From: Variovorax paradoxus EPS | Lineage (GTDB): Bacteria > Pseudomonadota > Gammaproteobacteria > Burkholderiales > Burkholderiaceae_C | DNA: 64,000 nucleotides | Direction: 5' to 3' | Assembly (NCBI RefSeq): GCF_000184745.1 | Contig: NC_014931.1 | Span: 3,906,001 to 3,970,000 of the forward strand | Notes under the pieces: model-generated | Database searches by the model: none | What the model was told of the DNA's origin: nothing | What the model saw: the letters and a program-made list of their open reading frames with translations, nothing else | Part shown: positions 24,548-35,576 of the stretch, in pieces | How positions within the stretch are numbered: position 1 is the stretch's first letter | How the letters are laid out: each line of letters begins with the position of its first letter | Program-made: the position numbers and the translations under genes

Positions 24548-24988
24548 ATGAATCTTCACCGTTACCTTCTGATCGCCGGCGCCGTTGCGCTCGGTGCCTG
24601 CGCCAGCAACGCACCCACTTCCACCGCGAACTCGGGCGTCGACAACCAGCCCGATCCCACCATCCTGCTCGTTCCGCTGCGCGTCGAGGACCCGCGGCTG
24701 GCCTCGGGCTGCTGGGCACAGTTCTATTCGAAGCGCGACTTCCAGGGCGACGTGGCCACCCTCGTCGGCCCGGCCCAGGTCCAGAGCATGGACAAGGGCA
24801 CCGCGCGCCAGCTCAAGCGCGACATCGACAGCGTGAGCATCGGCCCGCGAGCGACGCTGGAGGTGTACGAACACGCCATGTTCAAGGACCGCACGGTGCG
24901 CTTCGAACCCAACAGCCGCGAGGGCGGCCTGGTCCGCAAGCTCGGCTTCGGCGGCCGCATCGAAGCGTTGAAGCTGTCCTGCTCCTGA
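24548..24988 (+). CDS. Beta/gamma-crystallin-like lipoprotein
   Basis: A 146-residue predicted lipoprotein (LLIAGAVALGAC, lipobox LGAC). The mature domain has beta/gamma-crystallin features: CWAQFYSKRDFQGDVATL followed by a second Greek-key stretch VYEHAMFKDRTVRFEPNS. Such bacterial domains can bind calcium and are linked to envelope stress, but no function is established here. The ATG at 24548 directly precedes the signal; upstream in-frame ATGs would add a non-signal extension. Confidence 0.7.
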   Translation: MNLHRYLLIAGAVALGACASNAPTSTANSGVDNQPDPTILLVPLRVEDPRLASGCWAQFYSKRDFQGDVATLVGPAQVQSMDKGTARQLKRDIDSVSIGPRATLEVYEHAMFKDRTVRFEPNSREGGLVRKLGFGGRIEALKLSCS

Positions 24989-25097
24989 CCATTGGCGCGA
25001 TGCGCCGGCATGACATGGCAGGCGCACGGCAAAGCCGGTACCTGCCCCCTGAACGACAGCGGCGCACTTCGTTGTCCAGCGCGGCGGCAGGCCGGAT

Positions 25098-25493
25098 TCA
25101 ATTGATGATCTCTCCCATGCCTGTGCGCACGCGCTCTTTGAGTTGCCGGATGTACTCCGCGTCGAAGGGCTCCCAGGTCTCCAGTTCGCCGACGATCCGA
25201 AGCGGCTCCCGACTGCGGTACGAGCGTGTGGGATTGCCCGGAAACTTCTTGTCGGTGACGTTGGGGTCGTCCTCGAAGGCACCTGTGGGTTCGACGATGT
25301 AGACGCGGCCACGGCCGTCGCCCTTCGCCATTTCGGCGGCCAGCCCAGCGCCCTTTGGCCAGGCGGTGAAGTAGATGTGGTTCATCACGACTCGGCCGTC
25401 GTAGTTGGAGCGGAAGCCTGCGGTGAGCAGGTCGCCCACCTGAAGTTCCGCTCGCGTGCCGTGGAAGTAAGGACCCGTGTCCAGGACAGTCAT
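25098..25493 (-). CDS. arr: NAD+-dependent rifamycin ADP-ribosyltransferase (Arr)
   Basis: A 131-residue enzyme that inactivates rifampicin-type antibiotics by ADP-ribosylation. It matches the Arr family over its full length: YFHGTRAELQVGDLL with His11, HIYFTAWP with Tyr41, and FEDDPNVTDKKFPGNP with an acidic residue at 76, corresponding to the His-Tyr-Asp triad of the family. No integron, transposon or resistance cluster surrounds it, so it looks like a chromosomal, intrinsic copy. Confidence 0.93.
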   Translation of the reverse strand: MTVLDTGPYFHGTRAELQVGDLLTAGFRSNYDGRVVMNHIYFTAWPKGAGLAAEMAKGDGRGRVYIVEPTGAFEDDPNVTDKKFPGNPTRSYRSREPLRIVGELETWEPFDAEYIRQLKERVRTGMGEIIN

Positions 25494-25813
25494 CGCCCGT
25501 CGCTCCTCTGCGGTAAGAAAAGGCCGCGGAGTTTACTAGGGGCGTTTACACGCAAGAAGGTCCGCAGGACCGCGGCGCTCAACTTCGAGGAAGCGAGGGC
25601 ACGGGTGAGAAGCCCTGATCGCCTGCAGAGCAGGAAGGTGAATCGGCCCGGTGCGGAGGTGGCGCCTTCTTCGGGTTTTTTTCTTTGCATCTCGCGATGT
25701 CAGCAGTCCGGTTCAGGTCTCGCAAACCCAGACGGATGTGCAGCCACTGCCGACAAACACCGAAAGCAGCGGCGATGGACGCAAGCAGCGCCGCCCGCTT
25801 CTTCACACCGCAC
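25494..25813. other. Gene-free stretch between arr and the hemerythrin-like gene, possibly repeat-derived
   Basis: About 320 bases without a gene I can support. It should carry the arr promoter. The segment from about 25550 to 25690 reads open leftwards without a recognisable protein and ends at a T-run (25676-25684) after CTTCTTCGGG. Its style (GCGAGGGCACGGGTGAG, CCTGATCGCCTGCAG) is reminiscent of dispersed intergenic repeats in this order, but no second copy occurs in the window. Confidence 0.35.
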
Positions 25814-26419
25814 TCAAAGGCTCTTGCCAAGCCTGCGCGCCGAACCGAGATAGCCGGTACGCCGCGCAACCAACAGCCCGACCGCAGCGAGACCCACCAT
25901 GGCAATCGCCGCGGTATTGCCCGAGGCGGCCCGTCCCATGTCGAGCGCGATCTCACCGCTGCGCGGCCCGACGAGTTGCAGGCGGCGTTTGGTCATTCGC
26001 ATGCCCAACTCGCCCAGTTCGTCGGCCAGGAGGCGCTCGGCCTCGGGAATCACCAGCGTTTCCTCGTCCGCGACATGGTGCATCACATCGCGCATCAGCT
26101 CGGCCACGGTGTCGTCGTAGTCGCGGGCCTCCGGCTCCATCTGCCGCAGCAGGCCGATCAGTCGCCGCATTTCCTGGTGCTCGTCGAGCGACTTGGCGAT
26201 GAGCTCGTTCTGCGTGACTGCGCGCACTGCCGGGTAGAAGATTTCCTCCTCGAGCTGCGCGTGCACTTCCAGGGCGGTGCACATGGTATTCACCAGCCCC
26301 TTCTTCACGCGCACGGGCGCGCTGGCCTTGTACTGGTGGAAGGTGGAGAGCACGTGCGTGTGATCCAGCCGGATCATGTTCGTTGCGCTCGGGAAAAGGC
26401 GTGACACGAGTTTCGTCAT
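25814..26419 (-). CDS. Hemerythrin-like protein with C-terminal membrane segment
   Basis: A 201-residue protein with an HHE cation-binding (hemerythrin-like) helical domain. Likely di-iron ligands lie in IRLDHTHVLSTFHQ, HAQLEEEIFYPAV, LDEHQEMRRL and VMHHVADEETLVIP. The C-terminus has a hydrophobic stretch (TAAIAMVGLAAVGLLVA) and a basic end, suggesting a membrane anchor. AGGAGG 6 bases upstream fixes the ATG at 26419. Roles in oxygen or NO sensing, or iron handling, are possible; the sequence does not decide. Confidence 0.82.
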   Translation of the reverse strand: MTKLVSRLFPSATNMIRLDHTHVLSTFHQYKASAPVRVKKGLVNTMCTALEVHAQLEEEIFYPAVRAVTQNELIAKSLDEHQEMRRLIGLLRQMEPEARDYDDTVAELMRDVMHHVADEETLVIPEAERLLADELGELGMRMTKRRLQLVGPRSGEIALDMGRAASGNTAAIAMVGLAAVGLLVARRTGYLGSARRLGKSL

Positions 26420-26432
26420 GAGACCTCCTCTG

Positions 26433-26525
26433 TCAGGGGGCGGCGCCGAGCGCTTCCGCAAACTCTTCCTTCACACCGACGCCGCGGAGGTCGGCATCGG
26501 GCTCTGTGCGTTTGGTGGTGGGCAT
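26433..26525 (-). CDS. Possible 30-residue peptide gene upstream of the hemerythrin-like gene
   Basis: A short reading frame (MPTTKRTEPDADLRGVGVKE ... EALGAAP) with GGAG 7 bases before the ATG, ending 13 bases before the hemerythrin-like start. The ribosome binding site and spacing resemble a real first cistron or a leader peptide. The sequence is hydrophilic and matches nothing I know, so it may also be chance. Confidence 0.35.
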   Translation of the reverse strand: MPTTKRTEPDADLRGVGVKEEFAEALGAAP

Positions 26526-26691
26526 CGTGGGCTCCGCTGGATGAATGTATGAATGAATCGGGAAAGTCGAACGTGGAGCCGGCGGCCGGCCCCGTGCGTA
26601 GGAAAGTACCGTGTCCGCATAGCAGTGCGGACTACCCTTCGAAACATGCGGCGACGTCCGGCCGAGGGCTCCCGCGGGTCGCGGCTGAAAT

Positions 26692-26737
26692 GCGCTTATA
26701 AAGCGCTCGCCCCCATCATTGATTTTTAAGCGAGCGC
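26692..26737 (+). promoter_or_regulatory. Nested palindromes immediately upstream of the AraC-family gene
   Basis: Two perfect inverted repeats share bases: GCGCTT-ATA-AAGCGC (26692-26706) and GCGCTCGC ... GCGAGCGC (26703-26710 with 26730-26737, 19-base spacer). The second ends 2 bases before the ATG at 26740, so a transcript hairpin could mask the start. They may be an operator for autoregulation or an attenuating structure. Confidence 0.5.
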
Positions 26738-26739
26738 GT

Positions 26740-27759
26740 ATGAAGTCCGCAGGCTTGAAAGGCACCGTATCCATCGAGCTGGTGCACGAGGCGATCTACG
26801 CCGCGGTGCTCCGGAACATGGACATCAGCAGCGTCCTCGAAAGCGCCAAGATCGATCGCGAGCTGTTGAACGCGCCGCGTGCGCGCATCTCGGCGGCTGC
26901 GTACTCGCGCATGTGGGTGGCAATGGCCGACCTGATGGACGATGAGTTCTTCGGCCTGGACAGCCACGGGCTCCGTCGGGGCAGCTACGCGCTCATGACG
27001 CGCGCGGCGGTCAACGCCGACAACCTGGCGCATGCGCTGCGCCGGATCCTGAGGTTCCTTCATTCGACCTTGGACGACTTTCGCGGCGAGCTGGTCTGCG
27101 ACGGTGATGAGGCGCGCGTGATCCTGCATGACGGCGGCGTGCTGCGCCGGCTGTTCGGCTACGGCACCTGGTTCATCCTGGTCCACGGCTTGGCATGCTG
27201 GCTCGTGCACAGGCGCATTCCCCTGCGCGAAATGCAGTTCCGGTGCCCGCCTCCCGGCGATGACAGCCACTACCGCACGCGCTTCTGCGAGAACCTGAAA
27301 TTCAACGGCGAGACCACGCACATCAGCTTCGCAAGCGACCTGCTGGACCTGAGGATTGCGGAGTCGCCGGCAACGGTCGACAACTTCCTGAGGGCGGCGC
27401 CGGCCAACCTGCTGGTCAAGTACCGCAACGACGCGAGCACCAGCGCGCAGGTGCGCAACAGGTTGCGCAGCCAGGTGCCTGATGCATGGCCGGAACTGGA
27501 AAAGCTCGCACAGGAACTCTGCGTCTCCGGCACCACGCTTCAACGCCGCCTGCAGCAGGAAGGCGTGAGCTACCAGCGCGTGAAAGACGACTTGCGGCGG
27601 GACATCGCCATCGACCTCCTGTCGAGCGCGTCACTGACGGTGGCCGAAGTCGCTGCCCGCACCGGGTTCCAGGAAACCAGCGCCTTCCATCGCGCCTTCA
27701 AGAAATGGACGGGCGTGAGCCCCGGCGCCTATCGCTCGTCCACGCCCGCGCGGGAATAA
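26740..27759 (+). CDS. AraC-family transcriptional regulator
   Basis: A 339-residue regulator. Residues about 15-200 match the arabinose-binding-like N-terminal domain found in OruR/ArgR-type AraC proteins. The C-terminal double helix-turn-helix spans about 250-335 (LAQELCVSGTTLQRRLQQEG and VAEVAARTGFQETSAFHRAF, ending WTGVSPGAYR). The ATG at 26740 is preferred over an upstream in-frame ATG at 26719 that falls inside the palindrome. It precedes, on the same strand, the nitroreductase / CoA-ligase / MaoC operon, its most likely target. Confidence 0.9.
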   Translation: MKSAGLKGTVSIELVHEAIYAAVLRNMDISSVLESAKIDRELLNAPRARISAAAYSRMWVAMADLMDDEFFGLDSHGLRRGSYALMTRAAVNADNLAHALRRILRFLHSTLDDFRGELVCDGDEARVILHDGGVLRRLFGYGTWFILVHGLACWLVHRRIPLREMQFRCPPPGDDSHYRTRFCENLKFNGETTHISFASDLLDLRIAESPATVDNFLRAAPANLLVKYRNDASTSAQVRNRLRSQVPDAWPELEKLAQELCVSGTTLQRRLQQEGVSYQRVKDDLRRDIAIDLLSSASLTVAEVAARTGFQETSAFHRAFKKWTGVSPGAYRSSTPARE

Positions 27760-27913
27760 GCCGAACCGTCCGGCGTTTGCCGGGGATGCCGGCATGTCCG
27801 AATGCCCCATCCAGATCGAGACGCGCGGGCATGGAAGCGGAGCGCATGCAGAACTAACCTCCTTTCGAATCGCATCCCGCGATAGCCAAAACGACAGAAC
27901 GACAGGAGACAAC

Positions 27914-27967
27914 ATGCAGCACCTCGGCCGTGACCGCGACGGGGCGATTCGCCCGGCGTCGACATAG
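27914..27967 (+). CDS. Possible 17-residue leader peptide before the nitroreductase operon
   Basis: A tiny reading frame (MQHLGRDRDGAIRPAST) with GGAG 6 bases before its ATG, ending 13 bases before the nitroreductase start. It is preceded by a tandem octamer AACGACAG-AACGACAG. Good ribosome binding site placement but no similarity; a regulatory upstream frame is possible, chance is not excluded. Confidence 0.3.
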   Translation: MQHLGRDRDGAIRPAST

Positions 27968-27980
27968 CAAGGAAACCGGA

Positions 27981-28721
27981 ATGAACCGAACGATGGCGTC
28001 GCCGCTGGATGCAGAGGCGCTGCGGGGAGCGGTCGACTGGGCCATTGCCACCCGACGCAGCGTCAGGGCGTTCCTGCCCCAGCCGGTGCCTAGGGACGAG
28101 GTCGAGGCGATCCTCGCGACCGCACGCTACAGCGCCTCCGGCATGAACATGCAGCCCTGGCATGTGCATGTGCTCACGGGGCCTGCAAAGGCCCGCCTGT
28201 CGGCTGCGATTGCGGTGCTCAACGACGATCCCGGCCGGTCGGGCGAGCTGCTCGAACCCTACGACTACTACCCGCGCGAATGGTTTTCGCCGTACCTGGA
28301 GCGGCGCCGCAAGGTCGGCTGGGACCTCTACGGATTGCTCGGCATCGCCAAGGGCGACAAGCAGCGCATGCACCTGCAGCACGGGCGCAACTACCGCTTC
28401 TTCGATGCGCCCGTCGGCCTGTTCTTCACGGTGGACCGCACGCTTCAGGAAGGCAGCCTGCTGGACTACGGCATGTTCCTGCAGAGCGTGATGGTGGCCG
28501 CGCGCGGCCGGAACCTGCACACCTGCCCGCAAGCCGCCTTCCTGAAATTCCATCGCCAGATCGCGGACCTGCTGGGCATTCCCGCCGGCCAGATGCTGGT
28601 CTGCGGCATGAGCCTGGGCTACGCCGACCCGTCGTCGGTCGAGAACTCGCTCGTCACCGAGCGCGAGCCCGTGTCCGCCTTCACCACATTTCACGACACC
28701 ACCAAGGAGACCACCGCATGA
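27981..28721 (+). CDS. Nitroreductase-family flavoprotein
   Basis: A 246-residue FMN enzyme of the nitroreductase fold. The N-terminal FMN motif RRSVRAFLPQPVPRDEVE and ATARYSASGMNMQPWHVHVL are typical; the C-terminal part has GRNLHTCPQAAF and GMSLGYADP, also family-typical. It reduces nitro groups, quinones or enoyl/iodo substrates with NAD(P)H, but the substrate is unknown. Its stop overlaps the ATG of the CoA-ligase gene (ATGA), so it is the first gene of a coupled three-gene operon. Confidence 0.9.
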   Translation: MNRTMASPLDAEALRGAVDWAIATRRSVRAFLPQPVPRDEVEAILATARYSASGMNMQPWHVHVLTGPAKARLSAAIAVLNDDPGRSGELLEPYDYYPREWFSPYLERRRKVGWDLYGLLGIAKGDKQRMHLQHGRNYRFFDAPVGLFFTVDRTLQEGSLLDYGMFLQSVMVAARGRNLHTCPQAAFLKFHRQIADLLGIPAGQMLVCGMSLGYADPSSVENSLVTEREPVSAFTTFHDTTKETTA

Positions 28722-30370
28722 GCGCGCCATCCTATGCACGGGGCCTCGAACGCTGCGCGGCGAATCATGTGCCGCTCACGCCGCTGGGCTTTCTCGACCG
28801 CGCCGCCCTGGCACATCCGAACCGCGTGGCGGTGGTGCACGGCGATCTCTCGCGAACCTGGGCCGAGACGCGGGAGCGCTGCCATCGCCTGGCGTCGGCG
28901 CTGATGATGCGCGGCATCGAGGCGGGTGACACCGTGTCGGTGCTCGCGCCCAACACGCCCGCCATGCTGGAGGCCCACTTCGGCATTCCGCTGGCGGGCG
29001 CGGTGCTCAACGCGATCAACCATCGGCTGGATGCCGAAGGCATCGCGTTCATCCTGCGCCACGGCGAGTGCAAGTTGCTGCTGGTCGACCGCGAATTCGC
29101 CGCCACGGTGGCCGCGGCCCTGAAGCTTCTGGACCACGCACCTGCGGTCATCGACATCAACGATCACCTCGCACCACCGGGCGAACCCATCGGCGAGACG
29201 GACTACGAATCCTTGCTGGCGAACGGAGACCCGGAATTTGCCGGCCGGTGGCCCGGCGACGAGTGGCAACCCATCGCCCTTAACTACACCTCCGGCACCA
29301 CCGGAGACCCCAAGGGCGTAGTCGCCAGCCACCGCGGCACCTACCTCATGAGCCTGCTGCAGATCACGAACTGGGCGATGCCCCGGGCGCCGAAGTATCT
29401 GTGGACCCTGCCCATGTTCCACGCGAACGGCTGGTGCTTCACCTGGGCCGTGACCGCGTCCGCGGGCACCCATGTCTGCCTGCGCCGGGTGTCCGCCGAG
29501 GCGGTGCTGGAGGCCATCGACCGGCACGAGATCGATCACCTCTGCGCAGCGCCCGTCGTGATGGCGATGCTCGCGGACGCGGCCAAAGACACCCGGCTGC
29601 CGCGCCCCGTACGCGTGCTGACTGCCGGCTCGCCGCCGCCGCTCGCCGTGCTGAATGCGGTGCTGGCGATGGGCTTCGACGTGGAGCACGTCTTCGGCAT
29701 CACGGAGGTTTCGGGCACGCCGGTGAGTTGCGCGTGGCAGGACGGCTGGGACGATCTTGCGCCCGCCGAGCAGGGCGCGCTGCGGGTGCGCCAGGGCGTG
29801 CGCGCCGCCATGTTCGAGGGCCTCATGGTCGGCGATGCAGACACCCTCGAGCCCGTCGTGCCCGACGGCAAATCGGCGGGCGAGCTCATGCTGCGCGGCA
29901 ACACCGTGATGATGGGTTACTTCAAGAACGAGGCCGCAACGCGCAAGGCGCTCGCCGACGGCTGGTTCCGCACCGGCGACGTCGCGGTTTTGCATGCCAA
30001 CGGGTATGCGCAGATCACCGACCGTTCGAAGGACGTGATCATCTCGGGCGGCGAGAACATCTCCTCGGTCGAGATCGAGGACGTCGTCCATGGACACCCG
30101 GCGGTGCTGCATGCGGCCGTGGTGGCCCAACCCGACGAGAAATGGGGCGAGGTGCCCTGCGTGTTCATCGAACTCAAGACCGGTGTCGCCGCGCCCACCG
30201 AGCAGGAGATCATTTCGTTCTGCCGGGAGCGGCTGGCGCACTTCAAGTGTCCGCGCCGGGTGATCTTCACCCCGTTGCCGAAGACGGCCACGGGAAAGAT
30301 CCAGAAGTTCCGCTTGCGCGAGCAGGCCGGCAGCCAGGACGCCATCACCCGGCTCGCGAGCCATGGCTGA
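28718..30370 (+). CDS. AMP-dependent acyl-CoA synthetase
   Basis: A 550-residue acyl-CoA ligase of the fatty-acid/aryl-acid branch. The AMP-binding P-loop YTSGTTGDPKGV is at about 189-200. LPMFHANGW, FGITEVSGTPV, DRSKDVIISGGENIS and the C-terminal lysine motif PKTATGKIQKF follow in the usual order. Total length and the DVIISGGENIS motif fit medium-chain or branched fatty-acid ligases; the substrate is not predictable. It is coupled at both ends: ATGA with the nitroreductase and an 8-base overlap with the MaoC gene. Confidence 0.93.
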   Translation: MSAPSYARGLERCAANHVPLTPLGFLDRAALAHPNRVAVVHGDLSRTWAETRERCHRLASALMMRGIEAGDTVSVLAPNTPAMLEAHFGIPLAGAVLNAINHRLDAEGIAFILRHGECKLLLVDREFAATVAAALKLLDHAPAVIDINDHLAPPGEPIGETDYESLLANGDPEFAGRWPGDEWQPIALNYTSGTTGDPKGVVASHRGTYLMSLLQITNWAMPRAPKYLWTLPMFHANGWCFTWAVTASAGTHVCLRRVSAEAVLEAIDRHEIDHLCAAPVVMAMLADAAKDTRLPRPVRVLTAGSPPPLAVLNAVLAMGFDVEHVFGITEVSGTPVSCAWQDGWDDLAPAEQGALRVRQGVRAAMFEGLMVGDADTLEPVVPDGKSAGELMLRGNTVMMGYFKNEAATRKALADGWFRTGDVAVLHANGYAQITDRSKDVIISGGENISSVEIEDVVHGHPAVLHAAVVAQPDEKWGEVPCVFIELKTGVAAPTEQEIISFCRERLAHFKCPRRVIFTPLPKTATGKIQKFRLREQAGSQDAITRLASHG

Positions 30371-30809
30371 GTTCGAAGCTGCCGCGGCCCTGGCGCCGCT
30401 CGAACCCGGCTACCGCTTCTCGCGCCACCACACCTTCGACGAAGCGCAGGTGCGGGCCTTTGCGCTGGCCGCGGGAGACGAGAACCCCCTGCACCACGAC
30501 GCGGCGTTTGCACGGGGCACGCGCTTCGGCGGATTGATCGCCAGCGCGACCCACACCACCTCCCTCTTGATGGGGCTGACCGGCAGCCACTTCGGCAAAA
30601 AGGGGAAGGTGCTGGGGATGAACTTCTCCGTCGACCTGCTGCGCCCCGTGCGGGCGAGCGAGACGGTGCTCATCGAGTGGCGCGTGACGTCGATGGCCGC
30701 GCATTCGAAAGGCGGCTGCGTCCTCGAACTGCAGGGTGCGATCAAGAGCGCGGATGACCGGACCAGTGTGCTTGCGCAGGGGACGGTGCTTTTCACGCCC
30801 GCCTCGTGA
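30363..30809 (+). CDS. MaoC-family hot-dog hydratase
   Basis: A 148-residue protein with the (R)-enoyl-CoA hydratase type hot-dog fold. The catalytic Asp/His pair is visible in GDENPLHHDAAFA, followed by the typical FGGLIASATHTTSLL. It overlaps the CoA-ligase gene by 8 bases. Together with the ligase it suggests activation of an acid to its CoA ester, then hydration of an enoyl-CoA. A short inverted repeat TGCGG-TTTC-CCGCA follows at 30811-30824, between the convergent genes. Confidence 0.88.
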   Translation: MAEFEAAAALAPLEPGYRFSRHHTFDEAQVRAFALAAGDENPLHHDAAFARGTRFGGLIASATHTTSLLMGLTGSHFGKKGKVLGMNFSVDLLRPVRASETVLIEWRVTSMAAHSKGGCVLELQGAIKSADDRTSVLAQGTVLFTPAS

Positions 30810-30830
30810 GTGCGGTTTCCCGCAGCCTCA

Positions 30831-31712
30831 TCACGTATAGCGCTTCTCCAACGCATCCCACTCCGGCTTGCCGACCAGCCGCTGGCGCTCGGCAAAGGTC
30901 GTGACCAGCCCGCTGGATTCCAGCACCTGCTTTTCATCTCGCAGCACGGTCAGGGCCTTCTGCATGCCGGAGACCGCCCCCTGCAGCGCCGCATTGGCAT
31001 AGAGCACGATGCCGTAGCCGAGCTCACCCAAGTCTTCGGCATTGAAGATCGGGGTCTTGCCGCCAATCACCATGTTCATCAACTGCGGCTTGGCCAGTCG
31101 CTGCGGCAGCGCACGAATCTCATCCGCAGTGGTGACCGCTTCGACAAACAGGATGTCCGCCCCCGCCTCCGCGAACTTCTGCGCCCGCTCGACGGCAGCC
31201 TCGAAGCCGTGCACGGCGGCCGCGTCGGTGCGGGCCATGATCAACAGCTCCTGATCCTGCCGCGCATCGACGGCCGCCTTGATCTTGCTGACCGCTTCTT
31301 CCGTGGAGATCACTTCCTTGCCCGAGAAATGCCCGCAGCGCTTGGGCGCCACCTGGTCCTCGAACTGGATGCAATCAGCACCCGCGCGCTCGAGCGTGCG
31401 CACCGTGTGGCGCACGTTCAACGCATTGCCGAAACCCGTGTCGGCATCGACGATCAGCGGCACCGACACCGCATCGCGGATGCGCGCCGTGTGGTCGGCG
31501 ATTTCCGCCAGGCCCATGAAGCCCTGGTCGGGCATGCCGAACCACATGTTGGTGACACCGGCGCCGGTGATGTAGATCGCCTTGAAGCCCAGGTCTTCGA
31601 CGACCTTGGCCGAGAGCGCATTGAAGGCGCCGGGAACGATCAGGCCGCGGCGGGCTTCGGCGAGGGACTTGAGTTGCTTGCGGGTGGACATCAGAGAACT
31701 GCCGATCATCAT
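30831..31712 (-). CDS. Isocitrate lyase/PEP mutase family enzyme, last gene of the methylcitrate operon
   Basis: A 293-residue TIM-barrel enzyme. The loop motif PKRCGHFSGK contains the catalytic Cys126 typical of lyases (methylisocitrate lyase, dimethylmalate lyase) rather than mutases, and VDADTGFGN binds Mg2+. It resembles PrpB in the KRCGH motif, but the following residues (FSGKEVIS) match the dimethylmalate-lyase/oxaloacetate-decarboxylase branch. As the last gene of the prp operon it could supply the methylisocitrate-cleaving step; this is inference. ATG at 31712 overlaps the prpF stop; ATGs at 31709 and 31691 are alternatives. Confidence 0.88.
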   Translation of the reverse strand: MMIGSSLMSTRKQLKSLAEARRGLIVPGAFNALSAKVVEDLGFKAIYITGAGVTNMWFGMPDQGFMGLAEIADHTARIRDAVSVPLIVDADTGFGNALNVRHTVRTLERAGADCIQFEDQVAPKRCGHFSGKEVISTEEAVSKIKAAVDARQDQELLIMARTDAAAVHGFEAAVERAQKFAEAGADILFVEAVTTADEIRALPQRLAKPQLMNMVIGGKTPIFNAEDLGELGYGIVLYANAALQGAVSGMQKALTVLRDEKQVLESSGLVTTFAERQRLVGKPEWDALEKRYT

Positions 31713-32908
31713 CAGAAACTGTCGCCGGGTACGCGCACCCAGCCTTCCATCAACACACGGGCGCTACGGCTCATCAGGGCCTTGGTCACCACCCATTCGC
31801 CATCGTCGGCCTTGCGGGCCTCGGCACCGACGCGCAGCGTGCCAGACGGATGGCCGAAGCGCACGGCCTGGCGTTCGCCGCCACCGGCCGCGAGGTTCAC
31901 CAACGTGCCGGGAATCGCGGCGGCCGTGCCGATGGCGACGGCCGCCGTGCCCATCATGGCGTGGTGCAGCTTGCCCATCGACAGCGCACGCACCAGCAGG
32001 TCGACATCCCCTGCCCTCACTGACTTTCCGCTGGAGGCCGTGTAGTCCTTGGGCGGCGCGACGAAGGCGACCTTGGGCGTGTGCTGGCGCTTCGCCGCTT
32101 CGGCGATGTCCTTGATGAGCCCCATCTTCACGGCACCGTGCGCGCGAATGGTCTCGAACATCGCCAGCGCCTTCGCATCGCCATTGATCGCGTCCTGCAA
32201 CTCGATGCCCGTGTAGCCGATGTCGGCCGCGTTGACGAAGATCGTGGGAATGCCCGCATTGATCAGCGTGGCCTTGAGCGTGCCGACCCCGGCCACTTCG
32301 AGGTCGTCGACGACCTTGCCGGTCGGGAACATCGCGCCGCCGCCTTCACCGTCGCCCTCGTCGGCCGGGTCGATGAATTCGAGCGGCACCTCGGCCGCGG
32401 GGAACGTGACGCCATCGAGCTCGAAGTCGCCGGTCTCCTGCACCTCGCCTTCGACGATCGGCACGTGGGCCACGATGGTCTTGCCGATGTTGGCCTGCCA
32501 GATGCGCACGGTGCAGATGCCGTTCTGCGGCACGCGCGCCCGCTCGATCAGCCCCTGCGCAATCGCGAACGGCCCGACCGCCGCCGACAGGTTGCCGCAG
32601 TTGCCCGACCAGTCGACAAAGGCGCTGTCGATGGAAACTTGGCCGAAGAGGTAGTCGACGTCGTGGTCCGGCCGCGCCGAGCGCGACAGGACCACTGTCT
32701 TGGAGGTGGACGAGGTGGCAGCGCCCATGCCGTCGATCTGCTTGGCGTAGGGGTCGGGGCTGCCGATCACGCGCAAGAGGAGCGCGTCGCGCGCCGGGCC
32801 GGGTTGTTGCGCGGCTTTGGGCAAGTCCTGCAGGCGAAAGAACACGCCCTTGCTGGTGCCGCCGCGCATGTAGACGGCGGGAATCTTGATCTGGGGAACG
32901 GATGCCAT
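31712..32908 (-). CDS. prpF: 2-methylaconitate cis-trans isomerase PrpF
   Basis: A 398-residue enzyme that isomerises the product of AcnD so that aconitase can complete 2-methylcitrate to 2-methylisocitrate conversion. It matches the PrpF family throughout: PAVYMRGGTSKGVFF at the N-terminus, VDWSGNCGNLSAAVGPFAI with the conserved cysteine, and GHPSGTLRVGAEA near the C-terminus. It lies 22 bases after acnD. The ATG at 32908 follows directly on family-like sequence; the upstream extension does not. Confidence 0.95.
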   Translation of the reverse strand: MASVPQIKIPAVYMRGGTSKGVFFRLQDLPKAAQQPGPARDALLLRVIGSPDPYAKQIDGMGAATSSTSKTVVLSRSARPDHDVDYLFGQVSIDSAFVDWSGNCGNLSAAVGPFAIAQGLIERARVPQNGICTVRIWQANIGKTIVAHVPIVEGEVQETGDFELDGVTFPAAEVPLEFIDPADEGDGEGGGAMFPTGKVVDDLEVAGVGTLKATLINAGIPTIFVNAADIGYTGIELQDAINGDAKALAMFETIRAHGAVKMGLIKDIAEAAKRQHTPKVAFVAPPKDYTASSGKSVRAGDVDLLVRALSMGKLHHAMMGTAAVAIGTAAAIPGTLVNLAAGGGERQAVRFGHPSGTLRVGAEARKADDGEWVVTKALMSRSARVLMEGWVRVPGDSF

Positions 32909-32930
32909 GGCGTTGGTGATGAGGGTTGTC

Positions 32931-35555
<2,625 letters not shown>

Positions 35556-35576
35556 CGTGGCGAATCGTGAATCAGC

